Shown here piece by piece: positions 11,209 through 20,560 of a DNA stretch of 64,000 nt. The notes below the pieces were generated by a model. That model had not been told where the DNA came from. It saw only the letters and a list, made by a program, of their open reading frames with translations, and did no database searches. The DNA is taken from positions 58,466,001 through 58,530,000 of the forward strand of contig NW_026947489.1 in NCBI RefSeq assembly GCF_034190915.1, read 5' to 3'. Origin of the DNA: Cavia porcellus (taxonomy: Eukaryota > Chordata > Mammalia > Rodentia > Caviidae). Made by a program: the position numbers and the translations under genes. Position 1 is the stretch's first letter. Each line of letters begins with the position of its first letter.

Positions 11209-12782
11209 ATTCACCCCTTGTCAACTTGCAAATCAGACACATTTCTTTAAACCATTTTCCAGATATAAAAACTTGCTTACTCTTATTATTTTACAAGTTG
11301 GAATATTATAACACAGGCTTAACAATCCTTAAGAACCAGTATTAAGCCTATCAGCATTATATTATAACTATACCATTTTGCCCCTGATCCCCCAAAGACT
11401 CATGCAAGAGGTGTTTATTCCATCTGTCACAGTTGCCAAAGTCCTGACAGTTTTAGCATTGCTGAAAGTCTAAGTCCCAAGTCTCCTCTGAGATTTAAGA
11501 CAAACCCTTAACAGCAAGCCATTGTACAAATGAATACTTCCAACATTCAACATCGCAAGATAAATATTCCAAAATTACAAATGGAAGCACAAATGATTGG
11601 GACCAAAGCAAGTCCAGAATCAGCAGGACAAACAGTAAGTTCCTATAGTTCGATGTCCAGCATCTGAGGCAGTTTGTGGCACATTGTGAACTCCAAAGAA
11701 CTTGCATGGCTCCATGCCTACAGCACTTATAGTGGTTATAGCTTACATGGCTATGGCTTCTCTTTTAGGCCTTCTTTGCTCCCTCCTTGCAGCTTTCTTT
11801 AGCCGTGTTCCTGGTTTTTCCAAATTTCTGGGGTCTCCACTGCACTTTTGGCTTCATACTCACAGCTTCATGCACTGCTTTCTCAGGGATAAACTGCCTG
11901 GCTTCCCAAGGCTTATGTAATTGAGGTGGAAGCCTTCTTATTCCCATAATTCTTGCATTCTGTATGCACCTAAAACCAGCACAACACAGATGATGCCAAG
12001 GTCTGCTGCCAGCTGGAGTGGTAGCCAGGCTTTTTTCTCTCTTGGTTGTAAGGGTCAAGTACCTGGATTGATGGGCACTCTCATTCCAGTTCTGAGGAGC
12101 AAATTTTCAGTGCTGCCACCATTCTGGAACATGGTGTTCTACAGATTTATCTTCAAAGCAAAATCTTTCACTTTTACAGTTTTGAGGTGGAGACCTGCTG
12201 CTTCTTGTGTTGCCCTCAGGCCATTATTTTATATCCACCTGTTCCTTCTCAGCAATTGAGATCTCCTTTAGCTTTGTAGTTCACAGCCTTTCTGGAGCTT
12301 CCTTTTTGACCACACTCACACTTTAAGTTATTCGTCTGGGTTCTTTGCTCTTGATTCTCAATATAGATCTGGCTCAAAACCCCTAACGATTACCATGCCA
12401 AAGACTCAACATTCCATTGTCTTGAAATTTCTTCTGCCAGATTCATTAGTCCACCACTCTTAGTCTCAGGCAAAGTCTCTGGACAGGAGCAAAATACAGA
12501 CAACCTTTTTGTCAAACCATAACACACATTGTCTGATGTCCAGCACCCAATGCAATCCTTCCCAGCAGAAACCTCCCAAACCTGGTCTTTACCAGCAAAT
12601 TTCTATCAGCCTTCTGGTCTTCTGAACTCTGACTATCATCTCCCATACACAACAGCCCACATCATTCCAGAACTACTCTTGCAGGTGACATATTTGAACT
12701 TTTCCATACTCTTCTACAAGCCATTCCCAAAAGTTTAAACCACATGCTCAGGTAAAGTCACAGCACTCCTGGTACCAAATTC
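11209..12782 (-). mobile_element. MaLR provirus, internal region
   Basis: Non-coding sequence between two matching LTRs, with no gag/pol-like frame, as is usual for MaLR elements. Its 11732-11876 part reappears in inverted orientation inside the other LTR at 13110-13253. The minus-strand start of the internal part carries a leucine-tRNA-type primer site next to the right-hand LTR. Confidence 0.75.
12764..12777 (-). promoter_or_regulatory. Retroviral primer-binding site, tRNA-Leu type
   Basis: On the minus strand the sequence is TGGTACCAGGAGTG, 5 nt inside the end of the right-hand LTR. This is the primer site expected for ERVL/MaLR elements. It shows that the right-hand LTR is the 5' LTR and that the provirus runs on the minus strand. 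Confidence 0.75.
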
Positions 12783-13320
12783 TGTGTTGGTTACTTTTCT
12801 CTCATTGCTGACACAAAATACTTGACACTCAAAAGGAAAAGTTTATTTAGCTCATACTTTATGGATGTGTTAGTCTATAATCAGGGTGGCATGGCACAGA
12901 GGCAATGCTTCAGGTTTGCAGAAGATGGCAAAAGCAGCAAGAGCATAAAAGTGGGGAGAACAAGCCTCTTCCTTCATGTATTGTAAACAGGCTACCCCTC
13001 CGAGGTTGGGTGTAGTGCTCACAATCTCTGTGCTCTCCTTTTGCACAGGCTTAGGAATGTTCAGAATTTCATAAACCTTTGGAGGCCACGTAGTGTATCC
13101 CTGAGTGGGCAGTGTGTGAAGCTGTGAGTATGAAACAAAGGTTCAGTGGGAACCCTGGAAATTTGGAAAAGCCGGGAACATGGATCATTTAAGAAAAGTT
13201 GCAAGGAGGAAGCACAGCAGGCCTAAAAGAGAAGCTGTGAAAGCTATAACCACCTGACTCCCTGTTGAGTCCCTGGTTAAACTTCTAACTTCTCAAATTG
13301 ACACAATGTGTCAACCGTAA
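12783..13320 (-). mobile_element. MaLR provirus, 5' LTR with inverted insert
   Basis: It matches the LTR at 10826-11208 but is ~155 bp longer. The excess (about 13110-13253) is a reverse-complement copy of internal sequence 11732-11876: 'gtggttatagctt...cttttaggcc' there reads as 'ggcctaaaagagaagctgtg' here. The rest aligns from 'gttggttacttttctctca' to 'gacacaatgtgtcaacc'. Confidence 0.75.
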
Positions 13321-13334
13321 CTCCTGGTGAGACA

Positions 13335-13978
13335 CCAGGGGCTTTTTATATTGTCAGTGGGAATGTAAACTAGTACAACCACTATGGACATCAAGATGGA
13401 AATTCTTCAAAGGGCTAAAACTAGACATTCCATTCAATCTGGCTATTCCCCTCTAGATATCTTCCTGAAAGAGTTTGTCATCATATTGTAGTGATGCATG
13501 CATATCCATGTTTATAGCAGGAAGACTCATAATAGCTAAACCTTGAAAGTGACCTATATGTTCACTGACAGATTAAAAAATAAAGAAAATGTGGTACGTA
13601 TACACAGTGGTACTACTCTGCCATAAAGAAATATAAACTTGAGTCATTTATAGGAAAATAGGTACATCTTGAGACCAAAAGTTTAAATAAAATAAATCAC
13701 ATATAGAAGCTTAAATTTGACATGATTTGTCTTATATGAGAACCCCAAAATATCAATAAAGAACAAAATAAAAGATATATAATGGGAAGTAGGGAGACAG
13801 ATATTTTGCAACTGTGTAGGTGACCAAGAGTTAAAGGGAGAGGAGAGAAAGAGGCAGGGAAAGGGATTTAAAAAGAATTTACATGTGTTATGTCCATGTA
13901 CCATGTTTCCCATAATGAATGTAATCTTTATGTACTGTGGGCATGGGCTAATAAAAATAAAAATAAAAATAAACCAAA
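13335..13978 (+). mobile_element. Old L1 ORF2 end and 3' UTR
   Basis: 'ttgtcagtgggaatgtaaac', 'ggctattcccctctagatat', 'gtttatagcaggaagactca' and 'gtggtacgtatacacagtgg' follow the end of L1 ORF2. An (AATAAA)-like tail ends near 13975. Several stops break the reading frame. Confidence 0.85.
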
Positions 13979-14769
13979 TATCTCCTCTGTTTGGAGGCTG
14001 TTGTTAGAGTTATTCCCCAAGAACTAGCCAAAGCCCTTAACCACATGAAAGGCCACGCAGACCCATTTACACATTTTTCTGAAATCCCCTGGTACCTGGT
14101 GACCTGTGAAGTAGGGGGTTCCCTCTGTTTCCTGGTAGAAAAAATGGAACTTGGAGTCCACCTCTTACTCAAGGTCTCTCACTTGTCACTGGTAGAACTT
14201 GGGCTTGATCCCAGTCTGTGACGACCTCACCTTGACGGAGGGCTGAGAAGGACCAAGCTGGGTGTCCCCCTGGGCTGCACCACCTGTGAATGAATGGTGC
14301 TGAGCAGGACACCTATGAGATGCTCCAGGTTAAAAACCCCACCCTGCCTTGCACTTTTCAATATGTAATTTTTATTTTATCAACGACAAGTACAAATACA
14401 TTTTAAAGAGTCAAATTATTTTACAAGAAATATAATGAAAGACCATTCCCTCCACCCATCCTCCAATGCTCTGCTGCCTTTGAACTCTTCTAGCTTATTC
14501 TACTGGCTAGAATTCCAGCTATTTCACACACATTTCTACTTCATAATGTTTGTGTTAGTTTACCTACTGTTTTCCCATTAAGAAAGCTGAAGATTTAGTT
14601 ATTTTCCTCTTGTTTCTCTACTACCTTTTGATACACATTTGCTGTTTTCCTACGTTTCTGGTATGGGGTCATCAAAATTTCAGGGAGACCATGTGCTGGT
14701 ATTTGGATCCCTATGGCTAGGCCCCAGTGAGGCTGGGCTATGTGAGTGACTATAGACTCGTTTCTTCCT
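13979..14769. other. Unique DNA, possible old LINE relic
   Basis: No gene. Part of 14345-14560 (tcaacgacaagtacaaata..., 'agagtcaaattattttaca') reads like an old LINE 3' relic, but I cannot assign it. Confidence 0.4.
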
Positions 14770-15062
14770 GCCATAGCACACTTCCCTTTTCTCTGTGTCT
14801 TTTCTTCTAACCTCCCCTCTGCTCTTCTCTCCTTCTGTCCTTCCCTCCCTCTTTCCTTCCCTCCTTGCCATCTTTCCTTTCTCTTCTCTCTTCATCCTTT
14901 TCTTCCCTCTCCCTTCCTTCCTTCCTTTTTTCTGCTCCCTTCCCTATCCCCCTCTCCTTTTTATCCTCCTCTCCTTTCTTCTCCTCCTCTCCTTCCCTTT
15001 TTCATTCTTTCTCTCTGTCTCCCTTCATCCCTCCCCTCCTCTTCCTCTTCTTCTTCCTCTTT
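14770..15062. repeat. CT-rich polypyrimidine tract
   Basis: About 290 bp almost without purines on the plus strand (CCTT/CTCCTT/TTCC words). It opens long Ser/Phe/Leu/Pro frames that are composition artefacts. Confidence 0.9.
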
Positions 15063-15689
15063 TCTTGGTGTCCTAGGTACATGTCACCGCCATGTAAATT
15101 CTTCCAACGATGTCTGCATCCATTAGGCAGCAGGTGGTGGCCTTGGTCTCCTAGAGGAAATTTCTCTCAGGCCTGCTTAGAGCACTTCCTCAGCTTCCTA
15201 ACCCTAACCCCTGCTGGTGTAGACCAGCGGGACAGGATTCCAGACTAGAGTCCTAGGTAAGGGAGCAGCTGCAGCTCTTACCCAAGTCCTTGAAGAGACA
15301 CAAACACCAGGAGTTAGTTTTGTGTCTACATGGCTTGTGTGTTCTGCTCGTCCTTTCCTATAAACCTCAGTGTCTCCAAGACCATTGCTACCAGGTATGC
15401 TGTTAATTCCAGACTTCAGGTGACTTTCCTCACATCCTGCTGGGAATTTACCTTCTCAGTCCTCTGAGATGGATGTCTTCACTACTTAGTTTTCCAGCAT
15501 GAATGGGGAAGAAGGTAGTTTTTTGTTTTTTCTGGTACATTTGTAGTCCATGTGAATGATGACTTGAAATAAATTGGAATATTTGATTTCTAACAATGTT
15601 TCATTAATTAAATACCCCAGCTGTAGATAGCAAAAGGCTACTGTCCATAAATTATAGAGATCTTTAAAGTCTTATTACAATGCTTTCTG
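15063..15689. other. Unique DNA, no gene seen
   Basis: Nothing recognised. A two-unit 'ctaaccctaacccc' at about 15197 is too short to count as an interstitial telomere repeat. Confidence 0.5.
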
Positions 15690-15815
15690 CTGTTCATTAC
15701 TCTTTCACCTGTAACATTACATCTGGTCTTCACAAAAGCTCTGTTGGTTAGGTGTTATTTACACTCAGAGATATTAACTAGTCTGAATCCAAGTTTATCA
15801 GTAGCTGAGATCACA
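15690..15815 (+). mobile_element. MIR-like SINE relic
   Basis: The word order 'catctggtcttcacaaaagc', 'ctgttggttaggtgttattt', 'agagatattaactag' and 'agtagctgagatcacacatt' resembles the MIR core and its tail (drop, gain and 'remaining in the account' words are replaced). It is highly diverged. Confidence 0.4.
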
Positions 15816-16247
15816 CATTTAGCATTTTGGTCCCAAAGAATCCCCTAATGTGAATATTTTTTTTAAGAGTAGGATGCATAGGAAGATTTCCAACTGTGTC
15901 ATTCCACAACTGCCCTACATCAGTGGTATCTCAGTTCATGAATTTAATCCTTTCCACTACTCTGGTCACAAATGGACCTGGGTGAGAACCAAGTCAAATT
16001 CCCCTATATGGTCAACATTGAACTTAACTACTGAATATAATTTGGTTCTCTCTCAACTCAGTTGACAACCAGTGTCTTGGAAAGAGCCAAGCTTGTGAAC
16101 TGAGGTATAATTGTACTTATAGGTTGTAGAAGAAAGTACATTCTTGGGGCTTTGTTGAATTTCATAAATTCTAAGAACTTTCCTAAAATGCTTAGATGAC
16201 AATATAACCTTTGTTAAAAGTTTACACTCAGAATATTCACAAAACAA

Positions 16248-16390
16248 GGCCTGGCATGGTGGTGCAATCCTGTAATCTCAGCATTCAGGAGGCTGAGACA
16301 GGAGGATGGCCATGGGTTTGAAGCCAGCCTGGGCTACAAAGTGAGTTTAAAGCCAGCCTGAACTGCATAGTGAAACTCTGTGTCAAAAAA
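16248..16390 (+). mobile_element. B1-type SINE
   Basis: This is a 7SL-derived rodent SINE: 'ggcctggcatggtggtgcaa', 'cagcattcaggaggctgaga', 'caggaggatggccatgggtt', 'agccagcctgggctacaaag', then a short A-run. Internal A-box and B-box-like words for RNA polymerase III are present. It abuts L1 sequence on its right. Confidence 0.9.
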
Positions 16391-16394
16391 ATCC

Positions 16395-17010
16395 CCTATC
16401 ATGACTCCTATTTAATATAGTTCTGGAAATATTAGCCAGAGCAATTAGACAAGAGAAAAAAATAAAAGGAATAAAGATAGGAAAAGAAGTTAAATTATCA
16501 CTATTTGCAGATGACATTATACTTTACATAGAAGACCCTCAAAAAACCCCATTAAAAGACTACTAGAGGTAATAAATTCAGCAGCGCAGCTGGATACAAA
16601 GTCAATGCTCAAAAATCAATAGCAATATCAGCCAGGGATTTGGCTCAATGGCATAGACACTTGCCTTACAAATATGAGTTTGATCCCTGGTGAAAAAAAA
16701 AAAAAAAAAAGAAAAGAAAAATCAATAGCATTCCTGTACACAAACAAAAAACTCACCGAGAGAGAAATTATGGAAATATTGTCTTTCACAATAATAGTGT
16801 CTTAAAAAATGAAATACTTAAGAATCAACCTAACCAAGAATGTAAAGGACCTGTATGCTGAAAACTATACTAGTCTAAAAAAGCAGATTGATGAGGAAAT
16901 TAGGAAATGAAAGGGTATTCCTTGCTCTTACTTAGAAAGAACCAACATTGTGAAAATGGTCATACTCCCAAAATTGTTATACAGATTCAACGCAGTCCCC
17001 ATCAACATAC
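16395..17010 (+). pseudogene. L1 ORF2 reverse-transcriptase fragment
   Basis: On the plus strand the translation includes the conserved L1 RT block ([12 protein letters not shown] at about 16430-16460). It has the catalytic F-A-D-D box at 16504-16515, and the 'caatgctcaaaaatcaatag' block follows. ORF2 encodes the endonuclease/reverse transcriptase of the L1 retrotransposon. The copy is 5' and 3' truncated, carries frameshifts and stops, and is split by an ID-type SINE at 16625-16716. It cannot make functional protein. Confidence 0.85.
16625..16716 (+). mobile_element. ID-type SINE with target duplication
   Basis: A tRNA-derived SINE ('cagccagggatttggctcaa', B-box 'gagtttgatccctgg') with an A-rich tail. 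It is flanked by a 14 bp direct repeat AAAAATCAATAGCA at 16611-16624 and 16717-16730. The duplication lies in L1 ORF2, so this is a later insertion into that L1 and the only clear plus-strand ID copy here. Confidence 0.9.
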
Positions 17011-17084
17011 CTCACAGATATATGGAGACAAAATGCTTCAGGATTCATAGAGAGCACACACTGCTATAGAGTGTACCCCTGCCA

Positions 17085-17349
17085 GTATCAATTTCTGCTT
17101 GTGTTTAAAGTCTTGGAATATATGAAGGTCCTAGTTTTTTTCCCAACCACTTAAACTTATGCACAGTAAAAATGTTCTCCAAATATAGTTAATGTATCAG
17201 GTTGTATGCCTGAAATTTGCTAAGAGGGTACAACTTATGTTCTCACCATATACACACAGAAGAGGGTATCTACGTGAAGGGATGGATATGTTAATTAGCT
17301 TGACTATATTAAAAAGTTCATGAAGCACGTACATATAAACATACCATCC
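17085..17349 (+). mobile_element. Old L1M 3' UTR fragment
   Basis: 'cctgaaatttgctaagaggg', 'atgttctcaccatatacaca' and 'gggatggatatgttaattag' are typical of the 3' UTR of ancient L1M copies. It ends where the next L1-type tail begins. Confidence 0.65.
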
Positions 17350-17712
17350 CAAGTAAACATTCAAACAGTGAGACGGCAAACAGTGCTGCTCAACAATCCA
17401 ACAAAAACTTAGTAATATGGTTATCAATCCTACACACTTAAACATGCATGCAGTTTTATCCTTTAGAGCACTTTCTTTTTCTCTCTCTTTTACAATAGCA
17501 ATTACACATTTAGGATTATGTTACTCCTACAGTTCTCATTAGAATGTCCACTTTGTATGCTTTAATTTTGTAACTTGAACAACTATTTCTAAGAGGACAA
17601 TATGTAATTTATCAACTAGTGATTTCTTACTGTTTTTTTGAAATTATGTATTATTTCTACCCTTTTTTGTTTTGCTTTTTTTCCTTTAAATAAAATTTAA
17701 AAAAAATCATCC
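17350..17712. mobile_element. L1/half-L1 3' end with 5' inversion
   Basis: 17350-17540 reads like the plus strand of 44085-44275 (which belongs to a minus-strand element). 17541-17712 reads like the minus strand of 43925-44085, ending in 'cctttaaataaaatttaaaa'. The two parts meet at a shared GGACATTC/GAATGTCC word. This inverted-5' structure is the mark of twin priming during L1-mediated insertion. Confidence 0.7.
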
Positions 17713-18029
17713 CATCCCCCTTAAATCTATAAAAATTCCATGAGATCCTCAAGATCCCAGAATAAAAAAATAGCACATAGAATGGTTATATATAATTAAT
17801 GTAATTAAACGCACAGATAATTATGTCAAACTTTGTATGGCTAGAAGAATACATTATAATTCCCCATACATGTATATTTAGAGGGTACATTCCTAGAATT
17901 GGAATTTCCAAGTATTATTGATTTTAGAGTCTGACAGATCCTACCAGGTTTTTTCTATGGAATCTTGAGCAACTTATTCAATAACTTTTGCTCTTCCACA
18001 CTTTTGCAAATGTGTATCTTGAAAATTGT

Positions 18030-18500
18030 TTTTGTTGGTAATTCATTGCTAATGTTAGAAGTGCAGATGACTTTTACAGGTTGATTCTGTGGCATGAGTG
18101 CCATCTCCCCGTCACGCTAGACATTTCTCTGTAACTCTAGATTGATTTTGTACCCTGAAATCCTGGAGGAATTTTTTTTATAAGTGTGAGCAGTTTTCTT
18201 GTTACTTTGGTGGGTTCTTCAGGGTGTTCTGAATAAGATCATGTCATCATGAGGAGAGATAAGTTTATTTCCTTTCTGAGTTTGTTTTTTGGCCTAATTT
18301 CTCTGGCTAGGCTCTCCAGACAATTTTGAATGTCTGAGAGTGAACCTTTTGTTTTGTTCCTGATACTGAGGTGAAATAGTACAGTCTTTCCCTACTAAGT
18401 ATGTCAGCTATGTTTCCCCCAGTAGATTAACTTCATCAACTGAAGGACATTTCCTTCTGCTTTTATTTTATAGGTTTTTTTTAAATCATGAAAGTATATT
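18030..18500 (-). pseudogene. L1 ORF2 reverse-transcriptase fragment
   Basis: The plus strand reads 'ggtgggttcttcagggtgtt', 'gaataagatcatgtcatcat', 'ctaatttctctggctaggct' and 'ccttttgttttgttcctgat', the reverse complement of the ORF2 RT core. The F-A-D-D region lies near 18238-18254 and is degraded. It is truncated on both sides and far from intact. Confidence 0.8.
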
Positions 18501-18739
18501 CCTAAGATTTCCAGCTGCCTCCTGGGGTAATACACCCTTTACCCACTCCCATCAGCGGATACTCTTGGGTATGGGATGTGTTTATTTTTTTTCCTCGAGG
18601 CAGAAGTTGGCAGCTTTTCTGGGTTACATGTGTGATTCCTTCCTCCCTGTACCCTTTATGTTTTCAGTTTTCCCTGGTCATTGAATTTGCCTGAGGACAA
18701 TATCATTCAGACAACTGTGAATCTCGGACTTTAAATCTT

Positions 18740-18845
18740 TTTCTTTTCTTTCCTTGTGTGTGTGTGGTACTGGGGATCGAACTCATGACCTCACACTTGC
18801 CAGGCAGGTGCTGTCCCACTCACTAAGCTATATCCCTAGCCCCGT
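18740..18845 (-). mobile_element. ID-type SINE with target duplication
   Basis: The minus-strand copy reads on the plus strand 'ggtactggggatcgaactca', 'cacacttgccaggcaggtgc' and 'agctatatccctagcccc'. A 14 bp repeat GGACTTTAAATCTT flanks it (18726-18739 and 18846-18859). Confidence 0.9.
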
Positions 18846-18859
18846 GGACTTTAAATCTT

Positions 18860-19729
18860 GAGACACATACCATTTTATTATTCATTGGTGTCCTTTCCCC
18901 TCAAACATCAGTGTCTTACATTTATTTTTAATTGCACCAATTCTTGAAGATTCAGATATCCCTGGGGAAGAGATTTTTTATTTCAGATGGTGAAATCAAC
19001 TCAAGACCTTTTGCAATCTGAACGATTTCCAAATAATGAAGTCTTAATTTTTTTGCTTTCAATAAAACCAACCACTGAAATAACATTTAATGTCTCCCAA
19101 CTTTGCCCTTTGGTCAGTGAAGTTACAGTAACTCAATAATACTGAATATCTATGGCATTTATTTGTGTGGGTCCCTTAACATCCACCATGTGCTCCTCCT
19201 TTTGTAGCTCCTGTTGGTCTGCTAACTTGTTCCTTCTGCCTCTTCCTCCTCGGATAGAACTACTCTGAGATCGAGTGATTTAGAGAAATAATCAGACACT
19301 GGTCCCACCCGTCTGGCAGCTAGATGACTCTTGGAGAATTGGAGAATGTTTTTCTTACTGCTTTTCACAGAATAGCCAGCCCATCCCTGGGGCCAGCGTA
19401 GCACACTAGGAATACTAAAAAACGAAATTTACTTGTTCTTTCATGAGACAACTTGCCCAAAGGACACTCTTTGACTCAATCCTACATATCTTACAGGGTG
19501 TGTGTAAATGAGTCAGCTTCAATTCTGACTTCTGAGCCTGTGTTTATACACAGCCTTTCTTGCCCAGAAAGCTCTCCCTCCATTCTTCTCATTCCAAGCA
19601 TTTGCTATTCATATTGTGAGGTCTGCTATGTATTCTGCCCCTTCCACTGAACTGTGATTTGTCACCCCTAATGAGTGTTTACCTGCTTTCATGGCTTACT
19701 GCAGATAACACTTTTGCCTCCCACTTGAA
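18860..19729. other. Unique DNA, possible L2 relic
   Basis: No gene. Around 19540-19680, words such as 'cttgcccagaaagctctccc' and 'cattccaagcatttgctatt' weakly suggest a LINE2 relic, below the level where I would call it. Confidence 0.4.
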
Positions 19730-20035
19730 TTCTTTTTTTTTTTTTTAGGAGGAAAAAGAGGAAAACACAAAACAAACCAAAGCGGTGTAAGGGTACACGT
19801 AATACAGAACTACAAAACAAAACAAAACAAAACAAAAACAAAACAAAAAAAAACATAACAGTAAGAAATCACCTGTTAGTAGATTACATATTATCATCTT
19901 GAAAATAGTTCCTCAAATCACAGTATCAAAGAATACAAGGTGGACATTCAAACAGGGAGACTGCAAACAGCTGTGTTCAATGATCCAAAAACATTGATAT
20001 AGTCAGCTATTTAACAACCCTAAACACACTTGCTG
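19730..20035 (-). mobile_element. L1/half-L1 3' end
   Basis: A T-run starts it (minus-strand tail). The text then follows 43925-44160: 'acagtaagaaatcacctgtt', 'tattatcatcttgaaaatag', 'aaggtggacattcaaacagg' and 'gagactgcaaacagctgtgt'. It includes an (AAAAC)n expansion at 19811-19855. It is a 5'-truncated copy of the same 3' region as the half-L1. Confidence 0.75.
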
Positions 20036-20379
20036 TTACGCATCCTATCTTACAGCCTTGCACCCTTCCCAACAGCTGGAGGGCAGGTCGGCTTCCTTCT
20101 TCCCTATGGAACTTAGCAGAGGAGACACAGAGTAAGTACTCCTTTGTGAGTTGCGTAAAATATTTTGAAAATTGCCTCTCTGTGTCAGAACTCAGGCTTG
20201 CTTAACTTTATTTTTCAAGCTGAGTCCCACTATACATTTATGATATCATCTTGCTAAGCATCCTGGGCAGAAGCTGACATAATGGCTCTGAAAAGCAGTT
20301 TTGCAGGTTTTGCAGTAGGGAGCGTTGCACCCTCGTGCTGTCACAGATGTATTTATCTGCCCCTTTTATCTATGGTCTT
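20036..20379. other. Unique DNA, no gene seen
   Basis: Ordinary sequence leading into the AT-rich block that follows. Confidence 0.5.
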
Positions 20380-20560
20380 CATTTTAATTTGTTTTTAATT
20401 GCCTATTTAACACACCTAGCAATTAAGGTGAAATGGCTCTTTGACAAATGTGAGTGCTTTTAAATTAGTGCTAATTGCTTTTGTTAATTAAAAGTAATGT
20501 TTTATATTGTGTTATTGATATTCTCCTATATAAAACTGGATTAATGACTTCCAATCAATC
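20380..20560. promoter_or_regulatory. Candidate conserved AT-rich regulatory element
   Basis: A non-repetitive block packed with homeodomain-type words: 'ttttaatttgtttttaattg', 'agcaattaaggtgaaatgg', 'ttaaattagtgctaattgct' and 'tttgttaattaaaagtaatg'. Such dense TAATT/ATTAA clusters without transposon signatures are common in developmental enhancers. This is inference from composition only; no conservation data are available here. Confidence 0.3.

Noticed and set aside
10826..13320. Possible coding endogenous retrovirus
   Set aside because: The internal region is only 1.57 kb, with no gag or pol motif in any frame; it fits a non-coding MaLR.
15197..15210. CTAACCCTAACCCC telomere-like repeat
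   Set aside because: Only two units; expected by chance.
14746..15248. Several 90-127 codon frames
   Set aside because: Open only because the CT-rich tract lacks stop codons. No domain or start context.
16625..16716. tRNA gene candidate
   Set aside because: The tRNA-like head with A/B boxes has a SINE tail and target duplication and no cloverleaf-complete 3' half, so it is an ID SINE. The same holds for the other ID copies.
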